Shown here piece by piece: positions 1-9,109 of a DNA stretch of 54,273 nucleotides. A model generated the notes under the pieces. That model did not search any database and was not told where the DNA came from. It was given only the letters and a program-made list of their open reading frames with translations. Source of the DNA: JAPYWM01 sp964489015 (GTDB lineage: Bacteria > Bacteroidota > Bacteroidia > SpSt-205); contig CAZAXD010000011.1 in NCBI GenBank assembly GCA_964489015.1, positions 1 through 54,273 of the forward strand. The letters run 5' to 3'. The stretch's first letter is position 1. Each line of letters begins with the position of its first letter. The translations under genes were made by a program, and so were the position numbers.

Positions 1-3000
1 CCAGATACTATCCACGACCGTAGCCGGATTCGTACCGCTTCGAAGCTCTACCTTGATAGGCGAGACAATATCAAGCGCGCCTGACCAGTAAATCCCCCCC
101 GTGTCTGCGCCCTGTAAATACTCTAACCGCCACAGGTCTAGGAGCGTATCCAGGCCATTAGGTCTAGGCACAAACGGAAGAGAGTCTCGAAGCAGGTTGG
201 GTGTGGAGAGACAGGCCCAGCGAATCAAGCTGGCGTTGGTATAATAAGGATTAGAGGTCATGTAAGGTCCAAAAAGGGGGCTTACTTGGGCAGGGCCTTC
301 GAGCCACAAGCGCGTTTGGGCCACGTAGCCCTGCTTTGCAACGACCGAGACTGTCTCCGGCTGAGTCGGAACCAGACAGGCCAGCCGGCCCCGGTAGCGA
401 GCGGGCAGAAGGGTGCTCGTGCTCGATATAAAGCGATAGACGCCAGGTCGTCGGGCAGGGCCTTGCCAGTAAGTGTAAAGCCATGGGGATCCGCTGAGCC
501 CTCCCTGCCGATAACCGACGATTTGGGCGGCAGCATTGCCAGGCTCATAAAGCGAATCTTGTCGAATCCCGAGTAGAAGGCGCTCAAAAAGGGCATCAGA
601 AGCCGTCGAGCCTAAGCTGTCCCGCCGTCCTAGGATAAAGCGTTTCCCCACGCACACCGTATCACTAGGCCGCAGGATTTGCGAAGGCGGTGGTGGAGAC
701 AGCTTGTACACAAAGACGCAATGGGGCTTCCGGTCATCGGAGAACGGCCTGAGGGACTGGCTAATGGGATGCTCCCACAAAACCTTCGCAGAGTCTAAGC
801 CCTGACCAAGGGCCGACCAGACGGCATAAATGGTATCCTCTGGAGCAGAGGGGGGCGTCGAGAGAAAGCCATTAGGTACGCTAGAGGCTGCTTGTAGCGA
901 CCGGCCTGCGTAAAGCCGGAGAGAATCGCCCTCACACAATACAGGCACTCCCATGACTAGTCCCTCCAGCTCAGTGGGATGTGCCCCGTTAGAATAAAGC
1001 AACAGCCAATTCCCACTGCGCAAGCGCACGAAGGCAGTAGTCTGATACATACTCCGCCATGTACCTCGCCAGTTCACAAAAAGCGTATCCCTAAATGGGA
1101 TGTAGTCGGATGGGTTAGCTGAAAAACCAGCTAATATCGTGTCAATCTGGCCCGTGCCAAGGTCATAACGCAGGAAGTGAGAAGGAATACCAACCTCATA
1201 TAAACGGATGAAGGGCACGATCAAGCTCGGCCTTGGATAACGCTCATAATAGATATCTGCCCACTTGTAAATCAAGCTAAAACTGCTTGAAGCCCGGTAA
1301 AGTGTATCTAGGGTCGTCACGGTATAATCGCCATGAGGATCAGCCGTAGCGGGATAGGCTTTCCGAAGGTAATAGCGCCACTCTCCGTCGCAGGTGTCAT
1401 ACTCCAGCACATAGACCGTATCGCCGACGGCAGTGAGGCCATGCACGTAATGGAAAGCCGCTGTATTGCCGGTGCCATCTTGAGCGTAGCAGGGCGAAGA
1501 AATGTCCGGCAGCCCTCCTGTCAAGGCCCATATGCTGTCGTGCTGGAGGGTTATGCGCCAAAGGCGATTGTTGGCAATTAGGAATATATCGCCCTGCTCA
1601 TTTGTAGTGAAGCCCCACACCCAGCGATCGATGTAGTTAGAGCGCAGGTGGTAGCGCCGCTCTGCAAAGCCAGGTAAGGTGCCACCTGGGGCGCCGCTTA
1701 TCCAGATCGTTCGACTTTCTCCCGTCAAAGGATGGACCCAGCGCAAACGATAATTACGCTCGAGCAGCAGGAGACCACCACTCGGCTTGTGCCACAGCAG
1801 TTGGAGGGGCCGCCCTTCCAAGCCAACCGGATTCACCCGAAAGGCTACACTATCCTGCGCTACTTCAGGCCTCATGAGATCAGAGGAAGCGCTCGAAAAC
1901 AGAGTCGTGTAGGGCCAATCCCGCACATGAAACACCCTACCGCTTATCACATCGAGACGGTAGAGGGAGACCAGCGTATCTACTTGGCTGGTAGGGCTGA
2001 CGACCGTGTCTATCTGCAGGAAATACACCTGCTCATCTAAGCTGAACTGAGGCAGAGCCGGCACATACGCGAGCGCCCCTGCAAAATGCAGATGAGTGGG
2101 CCATCCCCCTACGTGAGCACCGCTCCATCGAAAGTCACGCCAGGGCACCCCACTGCTTGGAAAAGGACGAGTCGTAGCCAATCGCGGAGCCTCTTGATTT
2201 AGCCCTGCGTAAGGAATAAAAGCCCACGTGGCACTCGAGTCGATCGGGTATAGACGCGGTACCGTCGTGCCTACTACCTCAAGCAGCAAGGTATCATCCA
2301 AGACATCAAAATGAAGGGGGAATTGCCACTGCGGACTAACCGCGGTCAGGAAATAGGTGCGCTCAGGCATCTCCCCAGGCAGGGCTAAGAGGGGAAGTGA
2401 AGGCATCGTGACATGCTCGTCTGGTACAGGGATGTAAAACCGATAGGCTACTTTCCATTGCCAAAAGTGGTGATCGCGAGGGCGCTGCGCTAGGTCCCGC
2501 TCGACCCATACCCAGAGCACTGTATCGGGAAACCTACCCCAGAGGTCACAGCTTTTACTCGACGCAAAGACGTGCGGAGCCCGCTGATAAAACGTATCCT
2601 GTGGCCCTGCGCTCAGGCGATACCACCAGAGCCTGCCGACCCACAGCGAGCGGTCTACTATACCTGTAGGACCTGAGAGACCTATGTCATACGATTTGCT
2701 TTGGGCGATGGGCCCTTTGCGGGGTAAGGCATACCGGTGACGGGCAGTCCCCGCCCCGTAAAAATGGCCCTTGGCATCCCGCGCTAAAAGATCCCATACA
2801 AAACGGCTACCGACCCCTTGCGCCTCTACATGATGGTACCCAGTAATGTCCCTTCGTCGCCAGTCATAACCTAAAAGCAGACCACCCTTGGAGAGCACCC
2901 AATCCCGCCCACCATTAGCACCACTTCCATATACATACCACCGAACCTTGAGCGTATCTAGCTGTAGGCTGAGTGTGATATACTGCCGCGGGGGTTCAGC

Positions 3001-4353
3001 GACCACCCAGCCTAATAAGACAGTATCGTTGTCTCGACCTAAGAAGTGCACGTAATCGACGGGCGTAGCTATTCTAGTATTTCCAGACACGCCTAAGTGC
3101 CAGCGGCGGCTCACGATGCCCTGGGCACTCGAAGGCACCGTGTACCCTTTTTCTGGCCAGGTCAGCACTAAGGTGTCATTGTACACATACCCCTGTATCG
3201 CAGGCGTGACATACGCCGTCTTTAAAACATCAGCCAGCGGGAAGCTATAACTGCTCAAGAGTCCCCCACCAACCGGATCTAGTTGATCATTCAGCCAAAG
3301 GAGGCCTATGTGCTTAGACACCGTAAAAGACGCTGAATACGAGATTGGCCCGGTACTAGTTACTACCGTGTACTGTAACTGACTGTTAGTCAAAGCATCT
3401 ACACTGCCGACCCAGAGCAGATTTCCGGAGTACTCGAGGAGTTCCCGCCCAACGACCTCTTTATTAGCATAAGGTACCTCATAAAAGCTCCCTACTGCAT
3501 CAGCCTGTAGATCACTGCTTCGAATGCGCACCAGGTAGGAAACAATGCCACTGCCCTGACCAACAAAGGAGGGCAGACCCCCGATAAGCCCACCCACTGA
3601 CTGAGAGAGGTCTAGTCTGATCCCGCCACCTGTTCGGTTGATTTGATTGCCTAGAACATAGAGGAAAGAACCTATTCGATAAAGCCTGCAAGCGAAAAAT
3701 TCAGGGTAGGCAGATCCAATCAATCTAGCACTCCTGATGGCTATATGGGAGATATTAGGACAGGAGGCATTAGGCACCCACTTTAGGAGGAGTGCTTGTC
3801 GAGATCCGTGCATGGTCTGGAAAGTATAAATGGCTCCAGAGCAGGCAGCGAGGGAAGCTTGTAGGGAGAAATCAACAGCTGCTTCTAAGGAGAGGAGGAT
3901 ATAAAATGTATCTTCAACGGCCAGGGCGTCTATCAGATAAACACTCCCTACTGAAGCGGGATAAAAGATAGCTCTATCGATGAGGGCACCCGTGGCGGGA
4001 TCGTAAAAAGCAATGTAAGCCAGAGTGCCGGAAGAAAGTGAAAACGAGCTAGCAGATGTACCTTCCTGGTCAGGAAGGTAAAAAGAAGCTGCGCTAGCCC
4101 CATATGGTGTGCTGGCTGTGCCGGCTACGATCAAGCGAGGGGCTCCATTTGTGGGGCGATGGATAAAGGCTCGGCCGGCCTTACGCAGGTCTTCAACGGA
4201 CTGCCCAGGACCGAGGGCACTCTCCTGCCCAATCCATGGGATTAGATAGGTCGCCTCGGTCCGGTCCCTCACCGTATCGTGCCAAGCCCAGACAGTAGCC
4301 CGTTGCGCCCATAATCCAGCAAGCTCGCCAGCCAGCAAAAACCACTTTCGCAC
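1..4353 (-). CDS. Very large exported protein of unknown function, C-terminus beyond the window
   Basis: A single minus-strand frame stays open from a GTG at 4353 to the first base of the window, 1451 codons with no stop by manual translation, so the 3' end lies outside. The start is set by a promoter-like box TAACTTTA four bases upstream. The N-terminus (VRKWFLLAGELAGLWAQ) resembles a short signal peptide. The rest is rich in aromatic and beta-strand-like segments with many small turns. A segment near residues 1230-1290 begins with a Pro-rich linker and a Cys and looks like the Ig/PKD-like modules of Bacteroidota surface proteins. Its opening part has phrases like those of beta-propeller repeat proteins, but I cannot assign a family. 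It diverges from the permease gene at 4452. A T9SS sorting domain would be expected at the missing C-terminus; that is inference. Confidence 0.75.
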   Translation of the reverse strand, partial: MRKWFLLAGELAGLWAQRATVWAWHDTVRDRTEATYLIPWIGQESALGPGQSVEDLRKAGRAFIHRPTNGAPRLIVAGTASTPYGASAASFYLPDQEGTSASSFSLSSGTLAYIAFYDPATGALIDRAIFYPASVGSVYLIDALAVEDTFYILLSLEAAVDFSLQASLAACSGAIYTFQTMHGSRQALLLKWVPNASCPNISHIAIRSARLIGSAYPEFFACRLYRIGSFLYVLGNQINRTGGGIRLDLSQSVGGLIGGLPSFVGQGSGIVSYLVRIRSSDLQADAVGSFYEVPYANKEVVGRELLEYSGNLLWVGSVDALTNSQLQYTVVTSTGPISYSASFTVSKHIGLLWLNDQLDPVGGGLLSSYSFPLADVLKTAYVTPAIQGYVYNDTLVLTWPEKGYTVPSSAQGIVSRRWHLGVSGNTRIATPVDYVHFLGRDNDTVLLGWVVAEPPRQYITLSLQLDTLKVRWYVYGSGANGGRDWVLSKGGLLLGYDWRRRDITGYHHVEAQGVGSRFVWDLLARDAKGHFYGAGTARHRYALPRKGPIAQSKSYDIGLSGPTGIVDRSLWVGRLWWYRLSAGPQDTFYQRAPHVFASSKSCDLWGRFPDTVLWVWVERDLAQRPRDHHFWQWKVAYRFYIPVPDEHVTMPSLPLLALPGEMPERTYFLTAVSPQWQFPLHFDVLDDTLLLEVVGTTVPRLYPIDSSATWAFIPYAGLNQEAPRLATTRPFPSSGVPWRDFRWSGAHVGGWPTHLHFAGALAYVPALPQFSLDEQVYFLQIDTVVSPTSQVDTLVSLYRLDVISGRVFHVRDWPYTTLFSSASSDLMRPEVAQDSVAFRVNPVGLEGRPLQLLWHKPSGGLLLLERNYRLRWVHPLTGESRTIWISGAPGGTLPGFAERRYHLRSNYIDRWVWGFTTNEQGDIFLIANNRLWRITLQHDSIWALTGGLPDISSPCYAQDGTGNTAAFHYVHGLTAVGDTVYVLEYDTCDGEWRYYLRKAYPATADPHGDYTVTTLDTLYRASSSFSLIYKWADIYYERYPRPSLIVPFIRLYEVGIPSHFLRYDLGTGQIDTILAGFSANPSDYIPFRDTLFVNWRGTWRSMYQTTAFVRLRSGNWLLLYSNGAHPTELEGLVMGVPVLCEGDSLRLYAGRSLQAASSVPNGFLSTPPSAPEDTIYAVWSALGQGLDSAKVLWEHPISQSLRPFSDDRKPHCVFVYKLSPPPPSQILRPSDTVCVGKRFILGRRDSLGSTASDALFERLLLGIRQDSLYEPGNAAAQIVGYRQGGLSGSPWLYTYWQGPARRPGVYRFISSTSTLLPARYRGRLACLVPTQPETVSVVAKQGYVAQTRLWLEGPAQVSPLFGPYMTSNPYYTNASLIRWACLSTPNLLRDSLPFVPRPNGLDTLLDLWRLEYLQGADTGGIYWSGALDIVSPIKVELRSGTNPATVVDSIW

Positions 4354-4357
4354 ATTA

Positions 4358-4365
4358 TAAAGTTA
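4358..4365 (-). promoter_or_regulatory. -7 promoter box TAACTTTA for the large exported protein
   Basis: Matches TAnnTTTG except for the last base and ends four bases before the GTG start, the same geometry as the other boxes here. Confidence 0.5.
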
Positions 4366-4439
4366 AGCAAAAATTCTTCCCCGATAATTTGCTTGAGGGA
4401 GCATAAGTAAGGACTAAGTCAAAAACCTACACGGGCTCC

Positions 4440-4447
4440 TACCTTCG
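4440..4447 (+). promoter_or_regulatory. -7 promoter box TACCTTCG for the APC permease
   Basis: One mismatch to TAnnTTTG; ends four bases before the ATG at 4452. It faces away from the box at 4358-4365 across a 98-bp divergent intergenic region. Confidence 0.5.
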
Positions 4448-4451
4448 CGCC

Positions 4452-5750
4452 ATGCAAGATAAACGCTTCGGGATCTGGTCGGCTATCTTTCTGGTGATAG
4501 CGAATATGATCGGGACGGGCATTTACACGACAACGGGGTTTATTGCGCAGGATTTACCCAGTGAGATAGGTATCTTGGGACTCTGGATTTTGGGGGGCTT
4601 GGCGGCCTACGGGGGTGCGATGGCTTACGCTTTTTTAGCACAAAGGTACCCTCGTTCAGGCGGCGAATATCATTTTTTGTCTAAGCTTTATCATCCGGCC
4701 GTGGGTTATACCGCTGGACTGGTCTCCTTGGTGGCGGGCTTTGCGGCGCCGGTGGCGGCTTCCGCGTATGCGTTTGCTTCGTATCTGCCGCTGTCCCTTC
4801 CGGAGGGTGGTCGTCAGCTGGCAGCAAGCCTACTAATCTTAATTTTGGCGCTGATACATCTTTTGGGACTTGGTCGGGCGGCTCGCATTCAAAATGTCTT
4901 TGTTTTCATCAAGGTGTTTCTTCTGGTATCCCTGATTGCAGGAGGGCTATTAGGCGCTAGCTGGCACACGCCTTCTCTTTGGAGCTGCCCCGCTCGGAAT
5001 TTAGATAGCGCCAAAGCGGCAGCATTGGGGCTGATATTTATCAGTTATGCGTATTCGGGTTGGAATGCCGCCGCCTATATTACGAGTGAGATCCCGCAAG
5101 CTACGCGGGTCGTTCCGCTAGCGATTAGCATGGGCACGCTGGCTGTAGGCGGGCTTTACGTGCTTTTTCATGCGGCGCTCTTCATGCATTTCTCGGCAGG
5201 AGATCTAGCCGGATTAGCTGCCCAGGGTGAGATTGCCGTGGGTCGTTTGCTGGCAGAGCGCTTATGGGGTCCGACCGGTCAGCAGCTCTTGGGTTGGGGT
5301 ATCAGCTTGGCCATGGTGTCTTCGGTAAGTGCTATGCTCATGATCGCGCCCCGGGTCCTTAGCGTGATGGGAGAAGATTATCCGCTCTTTAGGTTCTTTA
5401 GCCAGCGAAATCGTTACCACGCCCCGGCTCGGGCCGTCATGACCGTAGCCCTTTTGGCCGTGCTGATTGTTTTATCGGCTGCCTTTGATGCCATTGTCAC
5501 CTACATTGGCTTTACGTTATCAATCTGGGCAGGTTTGACGGTGCTCGGGGCTTATTTACACCATGGCAAAGAGAAACGCCTCAGTTGGGTTGATGGGCTG
5601 CTGTTTCTAGCGGTGAGTGCCTGGATGATCGGTAACAACCTCATCGAACGTTGGATAGAGAGCCTTATTGGCTTAGGTACTATCGGACTCCTGGCCCTTT
5701 CGTACTTTTGGGTACGATCATGGACGCTATCTGGAAGGTCAGTCTCCTAA
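4452..5750 (+). CDS. APC-superfamily amino acid permease
   Basis: Predicted inner-membrane amino acid/cation transporter of 432 residues, the normal length for the APC superfamily. The first membrane helix carries the conserved glycine-rich motif MIGTGIY near residues 19-25, which lines the substrate site in this family. About 12 hydrophobic segments follow, with a basic loop after the second helix. The start is fixed by a promoter box four bases upstream. The last 31 bases overlap the next gene, whose promoter lies inside this reading frame. The substrate cannot be told from sequence; no metabolic neighbour points to one. Confidence 0.85.
   Translation: MQDKRFGIWSAIFLVIANMIGTGIYTTTGFIAQDLPSEIGILGLWILGGLAAYGGAMAYAFLAQRYPRSGGEYHFLSKLYHPAVGYTAGLVSLVAGFAAPVAASAYAFASYLPLSLPEGGRQLAASLLILILALIHLLGLGRAARIQNVFVFIKVFLLVSLIAGGLLGASWHTPSLWSCPARNLDSAKAAALGLIFISYAYSGWNAAAYITSEIPQATRVVPLAISMGTLAVGGLYVLFHAALFMHFSAGDLAGLAAQGEIAVGRLLAERLWGPTGQQLLGWGISLAMVSSVSAMLMIAPRVLSVMGEDYPLFRFFSQRNRYHAPARAVMTVALLAVLIVLSAAFDAIVTYIGFTLSIWAGLTVLGAYLHHGKEKRLSWVDGLLFLAVSAWMIGNNLIERWIESLIGLGTIGLLALSYFWVRSWTLSGRSVS
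5703..5710 (+). promoter_or_regulatory. -7 promoter box TACTTTTG inside the permease gene
   Basis: Perfect TAnnTTTG match, nine bases before the ATG at 5720. It is part of the coding sequence for the permease C-terminus (Tyr-Phe-Trp). Confidence 0.6.
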
Positions 5751-7075
5751 GCTTGGGGCTATGGTGGGGCTGTCAGTCACAGCCTACTCGGCCCATGCGC
5801 GCCGCGCAGCTGCAGGACACCCTACCGGCCATACCGGTATCTCAGCCTAAGTTAGCCTGGAATGCCTACTGGACCGACCTAGCGCGGCTACTGGGCGGGC
5901 TCATGCCCCAGGATACGCTCTTTTGGCGGGGGGCTATCCGAGATACCGCCTGGCTGAGCTATCGTCAAAAGATAGAATGGCTCTGGAACCAGCGCCAAAA
6001 AGCGCTCTACGACTCTCTCGACCCTTGGGCTGCCCAAGAGTTAGGCGATTTTTACCGGTGGCAGGGCCTCGTATTTTATCCCTTTAGCGGCGCGGACTGG
6101 CCTACTATTTCCCATATATATCCCCAGGGTGAACGGTATTTATTTTTTGGTCTCGAACAGGAAGGCGACCCGCACTATGTGCGGCTTCTCGAACCTGCTG
6201 AGATCGCTCGCAACCTCCAAGGGCCTTATGCAGCTATGGCGGATCTCCTGCGGCTGAGCTTTTTTAAGACTAAAGAAATGCAGCAGTTTCTAGTTCGAGG
6301 CAAAGTCAGGGGCCTTCTGCCAGTATTTTTGGCCTTTTTTGCTAGGACAGGCTACGGTATCTATAGCGTAGACCACATCTACCTGCGCTCAGACGGTCAA
6401 ATAGACACCCTGCTGGCTGGTCGCCGCAAACCCAATCAATCACCCTGGGATACCCTCGTCACCGGCCTACGCTTTCTTATCGGCAAGCCTCAGGAAAAGC
6501 CTAAAGAGGTGATCTACGTTAGCTTCAATGCAGCTAATGGCGGGCTCGCTCAACAAAAGGGCATCTTATCGTATCTAAAGCAGCAGAAACCCTGCGTGAC
6601 TTTTATCAAGTCTGCCTCCTATCTGCTTTTTGGACCCGACTTTAGCCAGATTCGGCGACTGATCTTGGAAAATAGCGTTGCCATTTTGCAGGAAGATAGT
6701 GGGATTCCCTATCGCTACTTTGACTCTACTGCCTGGAATATTCGTCTCTACGGCGTTTATTACGAGCCAATTCCACTCTTTAGAAGCAAAATGCAGAGAG
6801 ACCTATGGCAAGCCTATCGCAATCAACCGGTAGGGCGTTTGCCGTTTGGGATTGGCTATCAAATCGCGGCTAGCCGCAGTAATTTGATTCTAGCTGTGCG
6901 GCGAAATCTGCAGGTGCCCCTGCCTGCGATGCCCGAAGAGCCTCCGAATACCCAGCCGGCTCCTCCGAGAGACAGCTCATTGGGATCTATAGACTCAGGC
7001 AGCACCCCCCAATCACCTAAACACCTCGCCCCTGTCGACAGCACCTCGCCTAAAGGCGCACCGGACTCCGAATGA
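5720..7075 (+). CDS. Hypothetical lipoprotein with Pro/Ser-rich tail
   Basis: 451-residue protein I cannot place in a named family. The chosen ATG gives a short hydrophobic N-terminus ending in a Cys (SLGLWWGCQS), a weak lipobox, so an outer-membrane or periplasmic lipoprotein is likely. The frame is open further upstream, but those residues are permease sequence read out of frame. The middle is a globular, aromatic-rich region with a conserved-looking core around VIYVSFNAANGG. The last 60 or so residues are Pro, Ser and Thr rich and probably disordered. It overlaps the permease by 31 bases and has its own promoter box. The convergent vWA gene ends 10 bases downstream. Confidence 0.7.
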   Translation: MDAIWKVSLLSLGLWWGCQSQPTRPMRAAQLQDTLPAIPVSQPKLAWNAYWTDLARLLGGLMPQDTLFWRGAIRDTAWLSYRQKIEWLWNQRQKALYDSLDPWAAQELGDFYRWQGLVFYPFSGADWPTISHIYPQGERYLFFGLEQEGDPHYVRLLEPAEIARNLQGPYAAMADLLRLSFFKTKEMQQFLVRGKVRGLLPVFLAFFARTGYGIYSVDHIYLRSDGQIDTLLAGRRKPNQSPWDTLVTGLRFLIGKPQEKPKEVIYVSFNAANGGLAQQKGILSYLKQQKPCVTFIKSASYLLFGPDFSQIRRLILENSVAILQEDSGIPYRYFDSTAWNIRLYGVYYEPIPLFRSKMQRDLWQAYRNQPVGRLPFGIGYQIAASRSNLILAVRRNLQVPLPAMPEEPPNTQPAPPRDSSLGSIDSGSTPQSPKHLAPVDSTSPKGAPDSE

Positions 7076-7085
7076 AAACGTCTAG

Positions 7086-8189
7086 CTAGCGCAATTCCTT
7101 ACGACGATTCCGAATAAAGTCCTCAAACACAAAGCGCCCGACCTCTCGCGGGTGGGCATAGTAAGCCCGACCCTGGTTTATCTTGGTGAAGCGATGCACA
7201 AAGCGCTGCAAATACGCATCTTTGGCTATCATAAAAGTCGTGATAATGACCCGCTCTCGACGAGCTCGATCAGCCATTTCCAGGGTTTTGCTTACTATCT
7301 TGGGGTCAAGGCCAAAGCTATTCCGATAAAAGCGATTACCCTCCTTGATGCAGGTAGGCTTACCGTCTGTGATTAAGAAGATTTGCTTATTGAGGGTTTG
7401 AACCTTTCCTAGGACACGAAGGGCGAGTTCGATGGCGTCACGGGTATTAGTATGGTGAGGACCTGCTTGTAGGAAGGGGACCTGGTCTAGCGATAGTTGC
7501 CAAGCATAGTCCCCAAAGGCGCCAACAAAAAGGTAGTCTTTGGGATACTTGCGCCGGATGAGCTCTGCTAGAGCAATAGCTACCTTTTTGGCAGGCGTGA
7601 TGCGGTCTTCTCCGTATAAGACCATGGAGTGCGAAGCATCAATAAGCACAAAGGTGGCGGCTTGCGTTTTGTACTCCGTCTGGATAATAGACAGATCCGC
7701 CTGAGTGAGTTGAAATTCATCGACGCCGTGATGGAGATAGGCATTACTAAGGGTTTCGGTGACGTGCAGGTGCTCTATGCGGTCACCAAACTCGTAAGGG
7801 CGCGTCTCATAGGTGAAAGCATCCCCGGGGCCGCTGCGGGCCATGCTGTGATCCCCCATAGTCCCGGCTCGCAGACTCTGGAAAATCTCTTCTAAGCTTT
7901 TATCTCGGATGCTAATATGAGCCTTGGCAGAGGGTACATACGTGGGCTGATTAGCTGCGGTACTTTGCGTAATGTAACCCCGCTCCTTGAGGTCTCGCAC
8001 GAAGTCACCAAGAGTATAATCACTATTGGTGTAATGGTGGGTACTATCGAGATAAGATAGCCAGCGCAGGGCCTCGGCTACGTTGCCTCCCGTCTTCATG
8101 AGAAGCTCGAGAAAAAGCTGAAGGAGCTTCTTAAAAAGGGCCTTGCGCGGATCTTCGGGCAGGGCCTTGTGAAAAAGGGCGTGATTCAC
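7086..8189 (-). CDS. von Willebrand factor A (vWA) domain protein
   Basis: About 367 residues. An N-terminal helical region of roughly 150 residues is followed by a C-terminal vWA domain with a MIDAS metal site: Asp-Ala-Ser-His-Ser after a hydrophobic strand, a Thr in the TNTRDA loop and an Asp in ITDGKPT. Such cytosolic vWA proteins usually work with a MoxR or ChlI-like AAA+ ATPase as chaperone or insertase pairs, but no ATPase gene is nearby. I start at GTG 8189 because the box TATCTTTC ends four bases before it. A TTG at 8216, three bases after the upstream stop, is the alternative and adds nine residues. The methyltransferase gene lies just upstream on the same strand. Confidence 0.8.
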   Translation of the reverse strand: MNHALFHKALPEDPRKALFKKLLQLFLELLMKTGGNVAEALRWLSYLDSTHHYTNSDYTLGDFVRDLKERGYITQSTAANQPTYVPSAKAHISIRDKSLEEIFQSLRAGTMGDHSMARSGPGDAFTYETRPYEFGDRIEHLHVTETLSNAYLHHGVDEFQLTQADLSIIQTEYKTQAATFVLIDASHSMVLYGEDRITPAKKVAIALAELIRRKYPKDYLFVGAFGDYAWQLSLDQVPFLQAGPHHTNTRDAIELALRVLGKVQTLNKQIFLITDGKPTCIKEGNRFYRNSFGLDPKIVSKTLEMADRARRERVIITTFMIAKDAYLQRFVHRFTKINQGRAYYAHPREVGRFVFEDFIRNRRKELR

Positions 8190-8193
8190 AGGC

Positions 8194-8201
8194 GAAAGAT
8201 A
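8194..8201 (-). promoter_or_regulatory. -7 promoter box TATCTTTC for the vWA gene
   Basis: One mismatch to TAnnTTTG and four bases from GTG 8189. It decides between two possible starts. Confidence 0.45.
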
Positions 8202-8218
8202 ACAAAAAATCAGCAAAC

Positions 8219-9067
8219 CTAAGACCGCTCAGCCCGGATGAAATAACCCGTACTAAGCAGGCGCTGGCTAGGAGTAGCCAGCAGGAGCTCACCCACCTCT
8301 AGGCTGGAGGGGCTGAATGTCTCCCGGACCAGGCGAGTCGCTGTAGCAGGCGAAAACTCACCAGCATAGAGGTTTATGAGGAGGAGCCCCCCTACGGCTA
8401 AAAGGGTGGCTAGCTGCATAAGGAGAGAAAAGAAATCCTTTTCGAGGACCCAGCGCCGCCCCTCGGCACCGATCCCATAAGCCGGCGGATCAAGGATAAT
8501 CGCGTCGTAGCGGCGACCTCGGCGAAATTCTCGAGTCGCGAAAGAGCGAACGTCCTCGTGAATCCAGCGGATAGAAGTCAAGTTATTTAGGGCGGCGTTA
8601 TGGCGGGCCCAGCTAATGGCACCCTTGCTGGCATCCACATGAACGACGCGGGCCCCAGCCAATGCCGCGACGATCGACGCAGCTCCTGTATAGGCAAAGA
8701 GATTGAGGACGAGCGGCTCCGAGCGCTGCCGGAGGCGCTCATATAGCCAAATCCAATGGACTGCCTGTTCTGGAAAGAGACCTAGGTGCTTGTAACGACC
8801 GGGCCGAGCTTCTAAAACTAGCCGCCAAGCTGGCGTCTCATACCGCATAAGCCAAGGTGAGGGCATCGACGGCTCCCAGTACCCCTCGTAGGGTCCCGTG
8901 GCTATGTAGCGATGATGAGGTCGCCAATTCTGTACGCTTTTAGCGCCGATGGCCCAGGCATCTGGCCGCACTAGGAGTCGATCCCCCCACCGCTCCAACC
9001 GCTGCCCTTCCCCAAAGTCTAATAGCTCATATTCACGCCAGGTCGGCCAAAGAAGATGATACTCCAC
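8219..9067 (-). CDS. Class I SAM-dependent methyltransferase, RlmI/rRNA-methyltransferase-like
   Basis: 282-residue Rossmann-fold methyltransferase. Motif I is seen as NLFAYTGAAS, followed by VVHVDASKGAISWARHN for SAM ribose contact, and motif IV as DPPAYG, the signature of base-N or C5 RNA methyltransferases related to RlmI/RlmK. It is shorter than RlmI (about 396 residues) and lacks a clear N-terminal PUA domain, as do many Bacteroidota homologues. The target base cannot be inferred. The GTG start at 9067 has a TACTTTTG box four bases upstream. It diverges from the flippase gene with only 42 bp between start codons. Confidence 0.8.
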   Translation of the reverse strand: MEYHLLWPTWREYELLDFGEGQRLERWGDRLLVRPDAWAIGAKSVQNWRPHHRYIATGPYEGYWEPSMPSPWLMRYETPAWRLVLEARPGRYKHLGLFPEQAVHWIWLYERLRQRSEPLVLNLFAYTGAASIVAALAGARVVHVDASKGAISWARHNAALNNLTSIRWIHEDVRSFATREFRRGRRYDAIILDPPAYGIGAEGRRWVLEKDFFSLLMQLATLLAVGGLLLINLYAGEFSPATATRLVRETFSPSSLEVGELLLATPSQRLLSTGYFIRAERS

Positions 9068-9071
9068 CCAG

Positions 9072-9079
9072 CAAAAGTA
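9072..9079 (-). promoter_or_regulatory. -7 promoter box TACTTTTG for the methyltransferase
   Basis: Perfect consensus, four bases from GTG 9067. Only 19 bp separate it from the oppositely oriented box at 9099-9106. Confidence 0.6.
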
Positions 9080-9098
9080 GGCATCCGCCCAAAGGCCG

Positions 9099-9106
9099 CA
9101 TCTTTG
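9099..9106 (+). promoter_or_regulatory. -7 promoter box CATCTTTG for the flippase
   Basis: One mismatch to TAnnTTTG, three bases before GTG 9110. It argues for that start over the ATG at 9056, which lies within the divergent gene. Confidence 0.45.
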
Positions 9107-9109
9107 ACC

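Noticed and set aside
286..2040. Short plus- and minus-strand frames within the first 2 kb (such as 1333-1581 and 1732-2040)
   Set aside because: They are shadows of the long minus-strand frame that covers the whole region and lack promoter boxes or family motifs.
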